A DNA stretch of 64,000 nucleotides, taken from contig CATZGB010000006.1 of the NCBI GenBank assembly GCA_958418815.1, forward strand, positions 1 through 64,000. The letters are read 5' to 3'. A program made the translations under genes and the position numbers. The stretch is from an uncultured Bacteroidales bacterium. GTDB taxonomy: Bacteria; Bacteroidota; Bacteroidia; Bacteroidales; Muribaculaceae. Positions 8,071 to 16,541 of this stretch are shown here, piece after piece (the stretch's first letter is position 1; every line of letters begins with the position of its first letter). The notes under the pieces were generated by a model that saw nothing but the letters and a program-made list of their open reading frames with translations, had not been told where the DNA came from and made no database searches.

Positions 8071-9732
8071 ATGAGACGGATTATCACCACTCTGATGTCG
8101 ATTTTGCTGTTGCTTTCCTTTGTCGCAGAGGGGAGTAGCACAACTCGGATTGACTCCCTGGTCAACGAGCTTGACACCGTCATAAACAACCGTTCGCATT
8201 ACTTCGAGGTGAAGGAGAACCGGATTTCAGCATTGAAATCATCCCTGGCCGAGACCGGTGATGACAAGAAAAGGTTTGACATCCTCGGGGAGCTTGTGGA
8301 TGAATACAACCCATACAACACCGACTCTGCCCTGGTGTACAGCGTCGAGCGCGAGGCTGTCGCGAGAAGAATCGGTGACCCGACCAGGATATACAATGCC
8401 CGTATGAACCGCGCCACGGCCCTCAGCGCCATCGGTATGTATCCCGAGGTGCTGGAGGTGATGGAAGACATCTCCACAGATGACCTGCCCGGCTACCTCC
8501 ATCCCTACTATTTCTATATAATGCGCACGCTCTACGGCAGACTGGCCGATTATTCGGCTTTCGAGCCGGAGAAAAAGCGTTATGAAGAACTCACCGACGC
8601 TTACCGTGACTCGCTGATGAGTGTCAACGAGCCGGGTTCGCTCGCATTCGCCATTTCCAAGGCCGACCAGCTCAACATCAATGGCCGTCCCGGCGAGGCG
8701 CTCGCGGTGATGGAGGATTTCATGGCCACCCATGACCTGTCGGAGCATGACAAGGCGATTTGCGCCTGGACCCTCTCCGAATCGTTCGGCCTGCTCGGCG
8801 ACGAGGAGGCCCGCAAGGAGCAGTTGCTTGTCTCGGCCATCTCAGATATGAAGAGCGCCGTCAGGGAGTACATCTCGCTGCGCTCGCTGGCCTTGCAGCT
8901 CTACAAGGAGGGTGACCTTGACCGGGCATACCGCTACCTCAACATCTGCGTCGAGGATGCTTCCAAGAGCAACGCGCGCCACCGTATCATAGAGCTTAAC
9001 GAGACCTACCCGATGGTCAACGGCATCTACATCGACGCGATGAAACGCCAGAAGAGATCGTTGCAGTGGGCCCTGGCCATAATCACCGTCATCTCCCTGT
9101 CGTTGCTCGGGGCTCTTTTCTTCATCAGGAAGCAGATGAACAAGATAGCGGCGGCCCGCAAGACCATCGAGGAGAACAACGCGAGGCTCAACACCCTCAA
9201 CAGCCGCCTGACGGAGTCAAACCGCGAGCTGTGTGAGGCCAACCGGTCGATTGCCGAGAACTCCCGCGTCAAGGAGACTTACATAGGCCGCTATATGGAC
9301 CAGTGTCTCGAATACATCGAGCGGCTCGACTCATACCGCAAGTCGATATCAAAGCTGGCCTCGTCGGGCAAGACCGAGGAGCTGAAAAAGATGGTGAAGT
9401 CGTCGGCTGCCATCGACGACGAGCTGAAATCGTTCTACGGCAACTTCGACTCGACATTCCTCAAGCTTTTCCCGACTTTTGTCGAGGATTTCAACAAGCT
9501 ACTGCAGCCAGAGGAAGCCATACAGCCCAAGAAACCCGGCTCGCTGACCACCGAGCTTCGCATCTTCGCCCTGATAAGGCTCGGAATCACCGACAGCGAC
9601 CGCATAGCCAAATTCCTGCGTTATTCGATAACGACAATCTACAATTACCGCACCAGGGTCAGAAACAAGGCCGCGGGCGACCGTTCCAAGCTTGAGGAAC
9701 AGGTGTTGCTCATAGGTCGCTCCGAACATTGA
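8071..9732 (+). CDS. Membrane TPR-type regulator (DUF6377-like) of the PUL
   Basis: This 553-residue protein has a signal sequence (about 1-22) and a helical, TPR-like periplasmic region to about residue 325. One membrane segment follows (ALAIITVISLSLLGALFF, about 332-350), then a cytoplasmic coiled coil and a C-terminal helix-turn-helix-like segment (IRLGITDSDRIAKFLRYS, then TTIYNYRTRVRNKA). This architecture matches DUF6377-type proteins of Bacteroidetes. Sensing outside with DNA binding inside is inferred from the layout. It directly precedes the SusC promoter, so it is the likely switch for the PUL. No good promoter is visible upstream; a strong terminator separates it from the etf operon. 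Confidence 0.8.
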   Translation: MRRIITTLMSILLLLSFVAEGSSTTRIDSLVNELDTVINNRSHYFEVKENRISALKSSLAETGDDKKRFDILGELVDEYNPYNTDSALVYSVEREAVARRIGDPTRIYNARMNRATALSAIGMYPEVLEVMEDISTDDLPGYLHPYYFYIMRTLYGRLADYSAFEPEKKRYEELTDAYRDSLMSVNEPGSLAFAISKADQLNINGRPGEALAVMEDFMATHDLSEHDKAICAWTLSESFGLLGDEEARKEQLLVSAISDMKSAVREYISLRSLALQLYKEGDLDRAYRYLNICVEDASKSNARHRIIELNETYPMVNGIYIDAMKRQKRSLQWALAIITVISLSLLGALFFIRKQMNKIAAARKTIEENNARLNTLNSRLTESNRELCEANRSIAENSRVKETYIGRYMDQCLEYIERLDSYRKSISKLASSGKTEELKKMVKSSAAIDDELKSFYGNFDSTFLKLFPTFVEDFNKLLQPEEAIQPKKPGSLTTELRIFALIRLGITDSDRIAKFLRYSITTIYNYRTRVRNKAAGDRSKLEEQVLLIGRSEH

Positions 9733-10077
9733 GAAACCACCACCTGTGGCGAACGAATCACTGCGTCGCCGTCCGAGATTCTTCAGCCCCTTTGTTGCGT
9801 CATGCCGGGTGCGCCCCTATGACCCTTAAACTTGACTCCGGAAACCTGTGACATATGCCGAAATGCCCCGATACAGTCAGAAAAATGACTGAAACCATTC
9901 AATACCGACTATATTATTTAACCCCTTTAAAACATTTAAATGCCAGTCAATCAGACTTGAAAGGTCTAAAAACAGCTACTTTTTCAGTACAGGACATTGA
10001 CAATGAGATTTTCAATATCTAACTTTGCAGAAAAGACAACTTGCCTAACAGAATTTTCTAACCAAAAAATCTTATCA
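9733..10077 (+). other. PUL control region
   Basis: This 345-bp AT-rich stretch separates the regulator from susC. It holds the susC promoter at 9997-10027 and a leader of about 45 nt. Upstream of the promoter (about 9890-9990) the DNA is AT-rich, and this is where an activator would be expected to bind, but I do not see a clear inverted or direct repeat there. No gene is present. Confidence 0.6.
9997..10027 (+). promoter_or_regulatory. susC promoter
   Basis: TTG (9997-9999) and TAACTTTG (10020-10027) are separated by 20 bp, the Bacteroidetes -33/-7 arrangement. Transcription should start near 10034, so susC must begin at the ATG at 10078 and not at upstream in-frame codons. Confidence 0.75.
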
Positions 10078-11568
10078 ATGAAAAAAACAGTTGCCAGGAA
10101 ACTGGTGTCCCTTTTGCTGATGTTTGTGGGGCTGCAATATGCCGCCGCCCAGCAGCTGAATGTGAAAGGCACAGTTACCGACCCCTCCGGCGAACCAGTC
10201 ATCGGCGCGAGTGTGATGGTGGAAGGCACCAAGACCGGTACCTCCACCGACATTGACGGTGTTTTCACCGTAACTGCCGACGCCAAGGGCAAACTCCGTA
10301 TCTCATATATAGGATACGAACCGCAGGAAGTGGCCATCAACGGCCGCAAGGAAATCAATATAATAATGAAAGAAAACTCCGCGGTCCTTGACGAGGTTGT
10401 CGTCATCGGCTACGGCACAATGGACAAGAAAGAGCTGACCTCGGCCATCTCCCACGTCAGCGAGAAGGATTTCCTCTCTGTAAGCTCGCTCGACCCCTCT
10501 ATGATGATTCAGGGCAAGGTCCCCGGAGTCTCCATCACCAACACCGGAGCGGGCGACCCCAACAACCAGGCCAGCATACAGATTCGCGGTGTCTCCTCCC
10601 GCGAGGCCGGCCTTGGCCCGCTGATTGTAATCGACGGTGTGCCGGGCGGAAACCTCACCAACATCAATCCCAACGACATCGCTTCGTTTGACATCCTCAA
10701 GGATGGCGCGGCGTCGGCCATTTATGGCACACGCGGTTCAAACGGTGTGATTCTCGTGACCACCAAGAAAGGCAGCAAGGATGGCAACACCCATACCTCC
10801 TATTCTGGCACCCTGGCTTGGGATGTGGTCAACAAGGAACTCAATATGATGACTGCCGAAGACTACCGCGAGGTACGTCTGGGCTGGGGCGACCGTGGTG
10901 TCGACCTCGGCGGCAACGACGACTGGTTTGACGCTGTGACACGCACCGGCTTCACCCAGCAGCACACCCTGACCGTCAGCGGAGGAAACGAGCGCAGCAA
11001 CTACCGTGTCAGCGCCGACTACCGCAAGGCCAATGGTATCGACCTGCGTTCGAGCCGCGAGGAGTATGGCGCGCGTGCGTCGGTGATGCACACCACCAAA
11101 GGCGGTCTCTTCACCATCAGCCTCAATGTGGCCCCGCGTATCATCTACCGCGACAACGCCGACTGGGGTGTGTTCCGCAACGCCATCGAGGCCAACCCGA
11201 CCACACCCATCATGGATCCCGAGAATCCCAACATGTATTACAACTTCCAGGGACAGGTGGTAGGCAGCAACCCCGTCGAGCTGATGAAGCTTGAGAAGGA
11301 CCACGCCGACACCAAGCTCCTCGACTGGGACGGTACCCTGAAACTCAACCTCCTCCCCCTGCTGGCCAAGGATGGCCAGAGCGCCCACCATCTGACCACA
11401 CAGGTGATGTTCGCCGACCACCAGTACAGCAACAACAACTCCTGGTTCCGCCCCTCCACCTCGACCCAGGCCGTCAACAACGGTTACGAGGGTGAGGCCA
11501 GCCGCTCTTATTCAAAGGAGCGCCAGTATGTGGTGGAATGGCTCACCAACTACAACACCCCATATTGA
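10078..11568 (+). CDS. SusC N-terminal fragment (signal peptide, plug, early barrel)
   Basis: If the frameshift is real, this 496-residue product would contain the signal peptide, regulatory domain, plug and only the first barrel strands. It ends shortly after VVEWLTNYNTPY and could not form a complete pore. Confidence 0.6.
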   Translation: MKKTVARKLVSLLLMFVGLQYAAAQQLNVKGTVTDPSGEPVIGASVMVEGTKTGTSTDIDGVFTVTADAKGKLRISYIGYEPQEVAINGRKEINIIMKENSAVLDEVVVIGYGTMDKKELTSAISHVSEKDFLSVSSLDPSMMIQGKVPGVSITNTGAGDPNNQASIQIRGVSSREAGLGPLIVIDGVPGGNLTNINPNDIASFDILKDGAASAIYGTRGSNGVILVTTKKGSKDGNTHTSYSGTLAWDVVNKELNMMTAEDYREVRLGWGDRGVDLGGNDDWFDAVTRTGFTQQHTLTVSGGNERSNYRVSADYRKANGIDLRSSREEYGARASVMHTTKGGLFTISLNVAPRIIYRDNADWGVFRNAIEANPTTPIMDPENPNMYYNFQGQVVGSNPVELMKLEKDHADTKLLDWDGTLKLNLLPLLAKDGQSAHHLTTQVMFADHQYSNNNSWFRPSTSTQAVNNGYEGEASRSYSKERQYVVEWLTNYNTPY

Positions 11569-13060
11569 CAAGCACAACATCAAGGCCATGGTGGGTTACT
11601 CATACCAGTACTCGCAATATTCTGGCTTCAACGCCGAGAACAAGGATTTCCCCAACGACGGCCTCGGCTCTGACAACCTCGGTTCGGGCAGCCTCGCCAA
11701 AGAGGAAGGGGAGGTGCTGATGGGCAGCTACCGCAATGACTCCAAGCTCATCTCCTTCTTCGGCCGCGTAAGCTACGATTTCGACGGCAAATACCTCTTC
11801 ACCGCGTCGTTGCGCCACGAAGGCTCCTCGAAGTTCGGCGCCAACCACAAGTGGGGCAACTTCCCCGCCGTTTCCGCCGGATGGCGCATCTCACAGGAGA
11901 AATTCATGAGCGGCCTGCGCTGGATCGACGACCTGAAAATCCGCGCCGACTACGGTGTGACCGGCAACCAGGACTTCGGCAGCTATCTCTCTATCAACAC
12001 GATGGGAGGCTTCGGCTACTACTATTACAATGGAAAATACTTCCAGGTGTGGGGCCCGGGCAAGAATGTCAACCCCGACCTCCGCTGGGAGAAGGGTAAG
12101 AACTGGAACATCGGTCTTGACTTCTCGCTGTTCAACAACCGCCTCTACGGTTCGTTCAACTACTTCAACCGCCGCCAGCAGGACCTCCTGGGCAACTACA
12201 AGGTGTCGGTGCCTCCTTACCTCTTCGACGAGACATTTGTCAACGTGGGCACGATGAAAAACTCCGGTTTCGAGTTTGACATCACCTTCAACGCCGTCAA
12301 CACCCGCGACTTCTCATACAGCTTCAGCGTCATCGGCACAACGATGGCCAACAAGTTTGTCGATTTCAGCAACTCGGAGTATGTCGGCCAGGACTTCTAC
12401 AATGTCTGCGCCACCGAAGACCCCTATCCCTTCTACAACCTCCAGCGTATCGAGAAGGGTGAATCGCTCGGCAACTTCTACATGTGGAAATACGCCGGAA
12501 TCACACCGGAAGGGGAGTGGCTGGTCTACGACAAGGACAACGACATCATCCGCGCCTCGCAGGCAACCGACGAAGACCGCCGCATCGTCGGCAACGGTAT
12601 GCCCAAGTTCACTATGTCGACAAGCCACAACTTCCGCTACCGCAACTTCGACCTGGCCCTCTTCTTCCGCGGGGCTTTCGGGTTCGACATATTCAACATC
12701 CACGATTTCTATTACGGCACCCGCAACTTCACGGGTAACATGCTCCGCAAGGCTTACGGCAAGAACTTCGACATCTCGCCCGACGCCAACCCCGTGGTGA
12801 GCGACTATTTCCTGGAGCGCGGAGACTACTTCAAGCTCGACATGCTGACACTCGGCTACACCCTCCCGACCCCCAAGCTCCGTTTCCTCGACCGCGTCAG
12901 GGTCTACGGCACAGTGAAGAATGTCTTCACGATCACCAAGTTCAGCGGTGTTGACCCCTCTACCTACCAGGTCAACGGTCTGACCCCCGGCGGCCAGGGC
13001 TCGCGCACCTATTATCCCTCCACCCGCCAGTTCATACTCGGCGTTCAGCTGGATTTCTAA
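11492..13060 (+). CDS. SusC C-terminal fragment (barrel)
   Basis: This open frame overlaps the end of the first fragment and carries the remaining barrel strands. SusC homology starts only at about 11561; the first 23 codons are the out-of-frame overlap. It has no signal peptide of its own, so as a separate protein it would not reach the outer membrane. Confidence 0.55.
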   Translation: MRPAALIQRSASMWWNGSPTTTPHIDKHNIKAMVGYSYQYSQYSGFNAENKDFPNDGLGSDNLGSGSLAKEEGEVLMGSYRNDSKLISFFGRVSYDFDGKYLFTASLRHEGSSKFGANHKWGNFPAVSAGWRISQEKFMSGLRWIDDLKIRADYGVTGNQDFGSYLSINTMGGFGYYYYNGKYFQVWGPGKNVNPDLRWEKGKNWNIGLDFSLFNNRLYGSFNYFNRRQQDLLGNYKVSVPPYLFDETFVNVGTMKNSGFEFDITFNAVNTRDFSYSFSVIGTTMANKFVDFSNSEYVGQDFYNVCATEDPYPFYNLQRIEKGESLGNFYMWKYAGITPEGEWLVYDKDNDIIRASQATDEDRRIVGNGMPKFTMSTSHNFRYRNFDLALFFRGAFGFDIFNIHDFYYGTRNFTGNMLRKAYGKNFDISPDANPVVSDYFLERGDYFKLDMLTLGYTLPTPKLRFLDRVRVYGTVKNVFTITKFSGVDPSTYQVNGLTPGGQGSRTYYPSTRQFILGVQLDF

Positions 13061-13087
13061 TCACCTGTAAAAACATCAGAAATAAAA

Positions 13088-14824
13088 ATGAAGTTTCTCA
13101 AACATATAGCGTCGGCAGCCCTGGGCGTAATCGCCCTGGCCGGCTGCACCAACCTGGACGAGACCCTCTATGACCAGGTGGGAACGCAGAACTATTACAA
13201 CACCAAGAACGACGTGATACGCGCCGCCTTCCGCCCGTTCGAGCATGCTTACTGGAGCATCTGCAGCCGCCACGTGCTCAACGAGCTGACCGCCGACCAG
13301 CTCATCACCCCGACACGCGACGGATGGTGGGACGACGGCGGCAAATGGCGCAGGCTCCACTATCATCAGTGGAACGTCGAAGATGGCGGCGACGCACAGA
13401 CCGAGTGGAACGGCTGTTTCCAGGGCATCATGCAGTGCAACTACGTCATCGAGGACCTGGCCCAGCTCAATCCCTCCAAGTTTGGCTTCACCCAGCCTGA
13501 ATTTGACAACATCAACGCCCAGTGTCGTGCCCTGCGCGCATGGTTCTACATCCGTCTGCTCGACGCGTTCCGCAACATCCCTCTGGCTGTTAGCTTCAAC
13601 GATGTCTCCCTCAACTCCGAAGGACAGGTTGAGCCTAAAGTGGTTTTCGACTTCATCGAGAGCGAGCTGAAAGACTGCCTGTCGCTGCTGGTCAAGAAAG
13701 AGAGCCTCGGCTCCAACGCCAACCTCCAGGGACAGTGGACCCAGGCCGGAGCGGCCGCCCTGCTGGTGCGTCTCTATCTCAACGCCCAGGTCTACATCGG
13801 CGAGGACCGTTACGCCGACTGCGAGAAAATCGCCGAGGAAATCCTCAGCGGGGTGTATGGCGCGTATGAGGTGGCCGACCGCTGGGATGCCCCCTTCGAC
13901 TGGGACAACGACACCTGCGACGAGGTGATTTTCGGTTTCCCCAGCTCGCAGGGCTATTCCTACTGGCTCTACCAGGGCGACACATACTGGTGGACAGTTC
14001 CGGCCCGTGCCCGTTACTACTTCAACGACCGCAAGGCCAAGGCCGGCGACCACAACACCAAGTATGCCGCTTCACCCAGCTACGATCTCAACGGCGAGCT
14101 GTACACTTACGAGCTTGGCATGCCGATACAGAATTTCCGCAAGTATGAGGGTGACGAGCGTATGAAGCTCTACCGCAACCTGGGCGACAACAAGCGCGAG
14201 GGTATGTTCCTCTTCGGTTATCTCGAATACATCGACGAGGATGGCTCAAAGAAGCGTGTGCGTGCCCCAGAGCAGCCCTATGACCTCTATATCCGCGACG
14301 CTGTCGGCAACTTCCAGGCAATGGCTCCCGACAAGTGGCCCGCCAACAAGAATTCAAACCTGATGAACGGCGACCACAACTCGGGATGGCATTTCGCCAA
14401 GTACCCATTCTACAGCGACGAGGATTCACACCAGATGGAGAGCGACTACACCGAAATCCGTCTCCCCGAGGTAATCTACTCGCTGGCCGAATGCAAGCTC
14501 CGCTCGGGCAAGAAGGCCGATGCTGCCCGCCTGCTCAACAGTGTGCGCCGCCGCAACTATCCCGCCGACAACCTCAATGATGTGCTTTACGCTCCCGAAG
14601 GTAAAGTCGACCTGACCGAGAAAGAGATGCTCGACGAGTGGGGACGCGAGTTCTTCGCCGAGAGCCGCCGCCGCATCGACCTGATCCGTTTCGGCAAATT
14701 CTCCTCCGGCACATGGTGGGACAAGACCCCCGATGCAGGAAAGCACACCGAGATTTTCCCCATCATGCGTCCGATTCTCAACTCCAACCCCGCTTTGAAG
14801 CAGAACCCCGGTTACAGCAACTGA
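13088..14824 (+). CDS. susD: SusD/RagB-family glycan-binding lipoprotein
   Basis: SusD lipoproteins bind glycan at the cell surface and cap the SusC pore. The 578-residue product has a lipoprotein signal (LAGC, Cys20) followed by TNLDE, an acidic stretch that fits surface export. N-terminal TPR-like helices include ALRAWFYIRLLDAFRNIPLA, a typical SusD motif. The C-terminal part has EVIYSLAECKLRSG and LLNSVRRRNYP, followed by EFFAESRRRIDLIRFGKF, the hallmark end region of the family. It is intact even though susC is frameshifted, which argues that the locus is still under selection or that the lesion is recent. Confidence 0.95.
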   Translation: MKFLKHIASAALGVIALAGCTNLDETLYDQVGTQNYYNTKNDVIRAAFRPFEHAYWSICSRHVLNELTADQLITPTRDGWWDDGGKWRRLHYHQWNVEDGGDAQTEWNGCFQGIMQCNYVIEDLAQLNPSKFGFTQPEFDNINAQCRALRAWFYIRLLDAFRNIPLAVSFNDVSLNSEGQVEPKVVFDFIESELKDCLSLLVKKESLGSNANLQGQWTQAGAAALLVRLYLNAQVYIGEDRYADCEKIAEEILSGVYGAYEVADRWDAPFDWDNDTCDEVIFGFPSSQGYSYWLYQGDTYWWTVPARARYYFNDRKAKAGDHNTKYAASPSYDLNGELYTYELGMPIQNFRKYEGDERMKLYRNLGDNKREGMFLFGYLEYIDEDGSKKRVRAPEQPYDLYIRDAVGNFQAMAPDKWPANKNSNLMNGDHNSGWHFAKYPFYSDEDSHQMESDYTEIRLPEVIYSLAECKLRSGKKADAARLLNSVRRRNYPADNLNDVLYAPEGKVDLTEKEMLDEWGREFFAESRRRIDLIRFGKFSSGTWWDKTPDAGKHTEIFPIMRPILNSNPALKQNPGYSN

Positions 14825-14866
14825 TTTCCCTGACTGACTTTGTCAACTCATAAAACTTAGAATCCC

Positions 14867-16444
14867 ATGAAACTTAAAAATATGTTTTCCGCCCTGGCCG
14901 GTGTGGCGCTGACCATGACCCTGGCCGGATGTGACGGAGAGAAAGAGCTGGTCATCATCGAGGGGAACCTGCCGATAAAGACCACCACACTCTATATGGT
15001 GGGGGATGCCACTCCCAACGGCTGGAGCATCGACTCGCCGACTCCGCTGACCCCAACCGAGGCCGATCCTCTGGTGTTCACCTGGGAGGGCTCGCTCAAC
15101 ACCGGCGAGATGAAGCTCTGTCTGACCACCGGAAGCTGGGACGCCGGATTCATCCGTCCCACGGCCAACGGCACTGAAATCAACTCCACTCCCATTGTCA
15201 ACGCTCCTTTCCAGATGCACGCCGGAGATCCCGACGAGAAATGGAAAGTGACCGAGGCCGGTGTCTACCAGCTGACATTCAATCTGCGCGAATGGACTAT
15301 GTCGACCGCTTTCCTCCGTGGCCAGGATGCTCCCGAAATCGAGCCTATAGTGGCTGACGCCCTCTATCTTGTCGGCGACGCGACAGCCAACGGTTGGAAC
15401 ATCGATGCTCCTGAGCAGGCTGAGAAGAAGTCTGACTTCATCTATGAGTACACCGGCCCGCTGACCGCCGGCGAATTCAAGGCCTGCACCGCTTCCGGAA
15501 GTTGGGATGTGCCCTTCATCCGTCCCGCCTCCAATGGTGAGAAGCTGTCGAAGAATGGCTTTGAAAACCCTGGATTCGTTTACTCGGCGTCCCCCGACAA
15601 CAAGTGGGTTGTAGCCGACGCGGGCGTCTACCATCTCACCTTCGACCTTGAGAACTGGACCGTCAAGGCTGACTTCATTGAGGAGATTGTCAACGAGAAG
15701 AACCCCATCGAGACCGCGACCCTCTTCATGATCGGCGACGCGACTCCCGGCGGATGGAGCATGGATGACGCGTCGGAGATGACCGTGTCCTCTTCAAACA
15801 GATACATCTTCACCTGGGAGGGAGAGCTTGTGAATGGTTCGATGAAAGCCTGCACCGAGCGTGACGGCACATTCTCCTGCCCCTTCATCCGTCCCTCGCA
15901 GGCCGGAGTGGAAATCAACAGCAACGGTGTGGCTGCTTCTGACTTTGTCTACACCACCAACCCTGATGACCAGTGGAGAATCACCGAGTCAGGCCGCTAC
16001 CGCATCACTTTCGACCTTGAGAACTGGACAATCTCTGCCACCAAGCTCGACGGTGACGACCCTGTCGGCCCCGGCGATGACAAGAAAGAGCCTCTTGAGA
16101 CCTCGACCCTCTACATGATCGGCGACGCCACCCCCGGTGGGTGGAGCATGGATGACGCCTCGGCGTTCACCCGTTCGGCCGACAACGGACACCTTTTCAC
16201 CTGGGAGGGCAACCTCTCTGCCGGTGAGATGAAAGCCTGCCTGCAGCCCGACGGCACATTCTCCTGCCCCTTCCTGCGCCCGACCTACAATGGTTGCGAA
16301 ATCTCGCGCAACGGAGTGGCCGCTCCTGATTTCGTCTACACGACCGGACCCGGCGATGACAAATGGAAGGTGACAGAGGCTGGCCGCTACCGCGTCACTT
16401 TTGACCTCGAGAACTGGACCATCGCGGTGACTCCGCTTGACTGA
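14867..16444 (+). CDS. SusE/SusF-like surface lipoprotein with four binding modules
   Basis: This 525-residue lipoprotein (LAGC, Cys22, then DGEKE) has four tandem modules beginning near residues 39, 164, 283 and 412. Each opens with a variant of TLYMVGDATPNGWS and ends with a strand like YRITFDLENWTI. This is the SusE/SusF outer-membrane-protein module, which binds starch in Bacteroides. Here the enzymes downstream suggest an alpha-1,6-glucan. Modules 3 and 4 are very similar also at DNA level, pointing to recent internal duplication. It sits 42 bp after susD and should be co-transcribed. No catalytic residues are expected. Confidence 0.88.
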   Translation: MKLKNMFSALAGVALTMTLAGCDGEKELVIIEGNLPIKTTTLYMVGDATPNGWSIDSPTPLTPTEADPLVFTWEGSLNTGEMKLCLTTGSWDAGFIRPTANGTEINSTPIVNAPFQMHAGDPDEKWKVTEAGVYQLTFNLREWTMSTAFLRGQDAPEIEPIVADALYLVGDATANGWNIDAPEQAEKKSDFIYEYTGPLTAGEFKACTASGSWDVPFIRPASNGEKLSKNGFENPGFVYSASPDNKWVVADAGVYHLTFDLENWTVKADFIEEIVNEKNPIETATLFMIGDATPGGWSMDDASEMTVSSSNRYIFTWEGELVNGSMKACTERDGTFSCPFIRPSQAGVEINSNGVAASDFVYTTNPDDQWRITESGRYRITFDLENWTISATKLDGDDPVGPGDDKKEPLETSTLYMIGDATPGGWSMDDASAFTRSADNGHLFTWEGNLSAGEMKACLQPDGTFSCPFLRPTYNGCEISRNGVAAPDFVYTTGPGDDKWKVTEAGRYRVTFDLENWTIAVTPLD

Positions 16445-16456
16445 CAACTCCATACC

Positions 16457-16506
16457 GGAGGCTGACGCGCCTGTCTCTGACAACCTCTGGCGGCGCGCCA
16501 GCCTCC
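16457..16506 (+). promoter_or_regulatory. Intra-operon stem-loop
   Basis: A 15-bp stem with one mismatch (16457-16471 with 16492-16506) lies between the SusE/F-like gene and the GH27-like gene. No U-tract follows, so it is more likely an mRNA 3'-stabilizing or attenuation element than a full terminator. Confidence 0.55.
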
Positions 16507-16541
16507 CCAAAAACCAAACATAGAAATATTTTCAGAATACG

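Larger units (their letters stand above)
10078..13060 (+). pseudogene. susC: SusC/RagA TonB-dependent transporter, frameshifted
   Basis: SusC proteins are outer-membrane beta-barrels that import oligosaccharides with a SusD lid. The reading frame opens at 10078 with the signal peptide MKKTVARKLVSLLLMFVG. A carboxypeptidase-like regulatory domain follows (VKGTVTDPSGEPVIGASVMV to about residue 105), then the TonB-box region (DEVVVIGYGT) and the plug. It stops at 11568. The barrel continues in the next frame (from HIDKHNIKAMVGYSYQ) to 13060, ending in VQLDF as barrels do. Removing one C from the CCCC run at 11558-11561 joins the two into a 993-residue protein, the normal family length, with no other lesion seen. 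It is therefore a true mutation, a reversible variant or a sequencing error. It is followed after 27 bp by susD. Confidence 0.85.
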
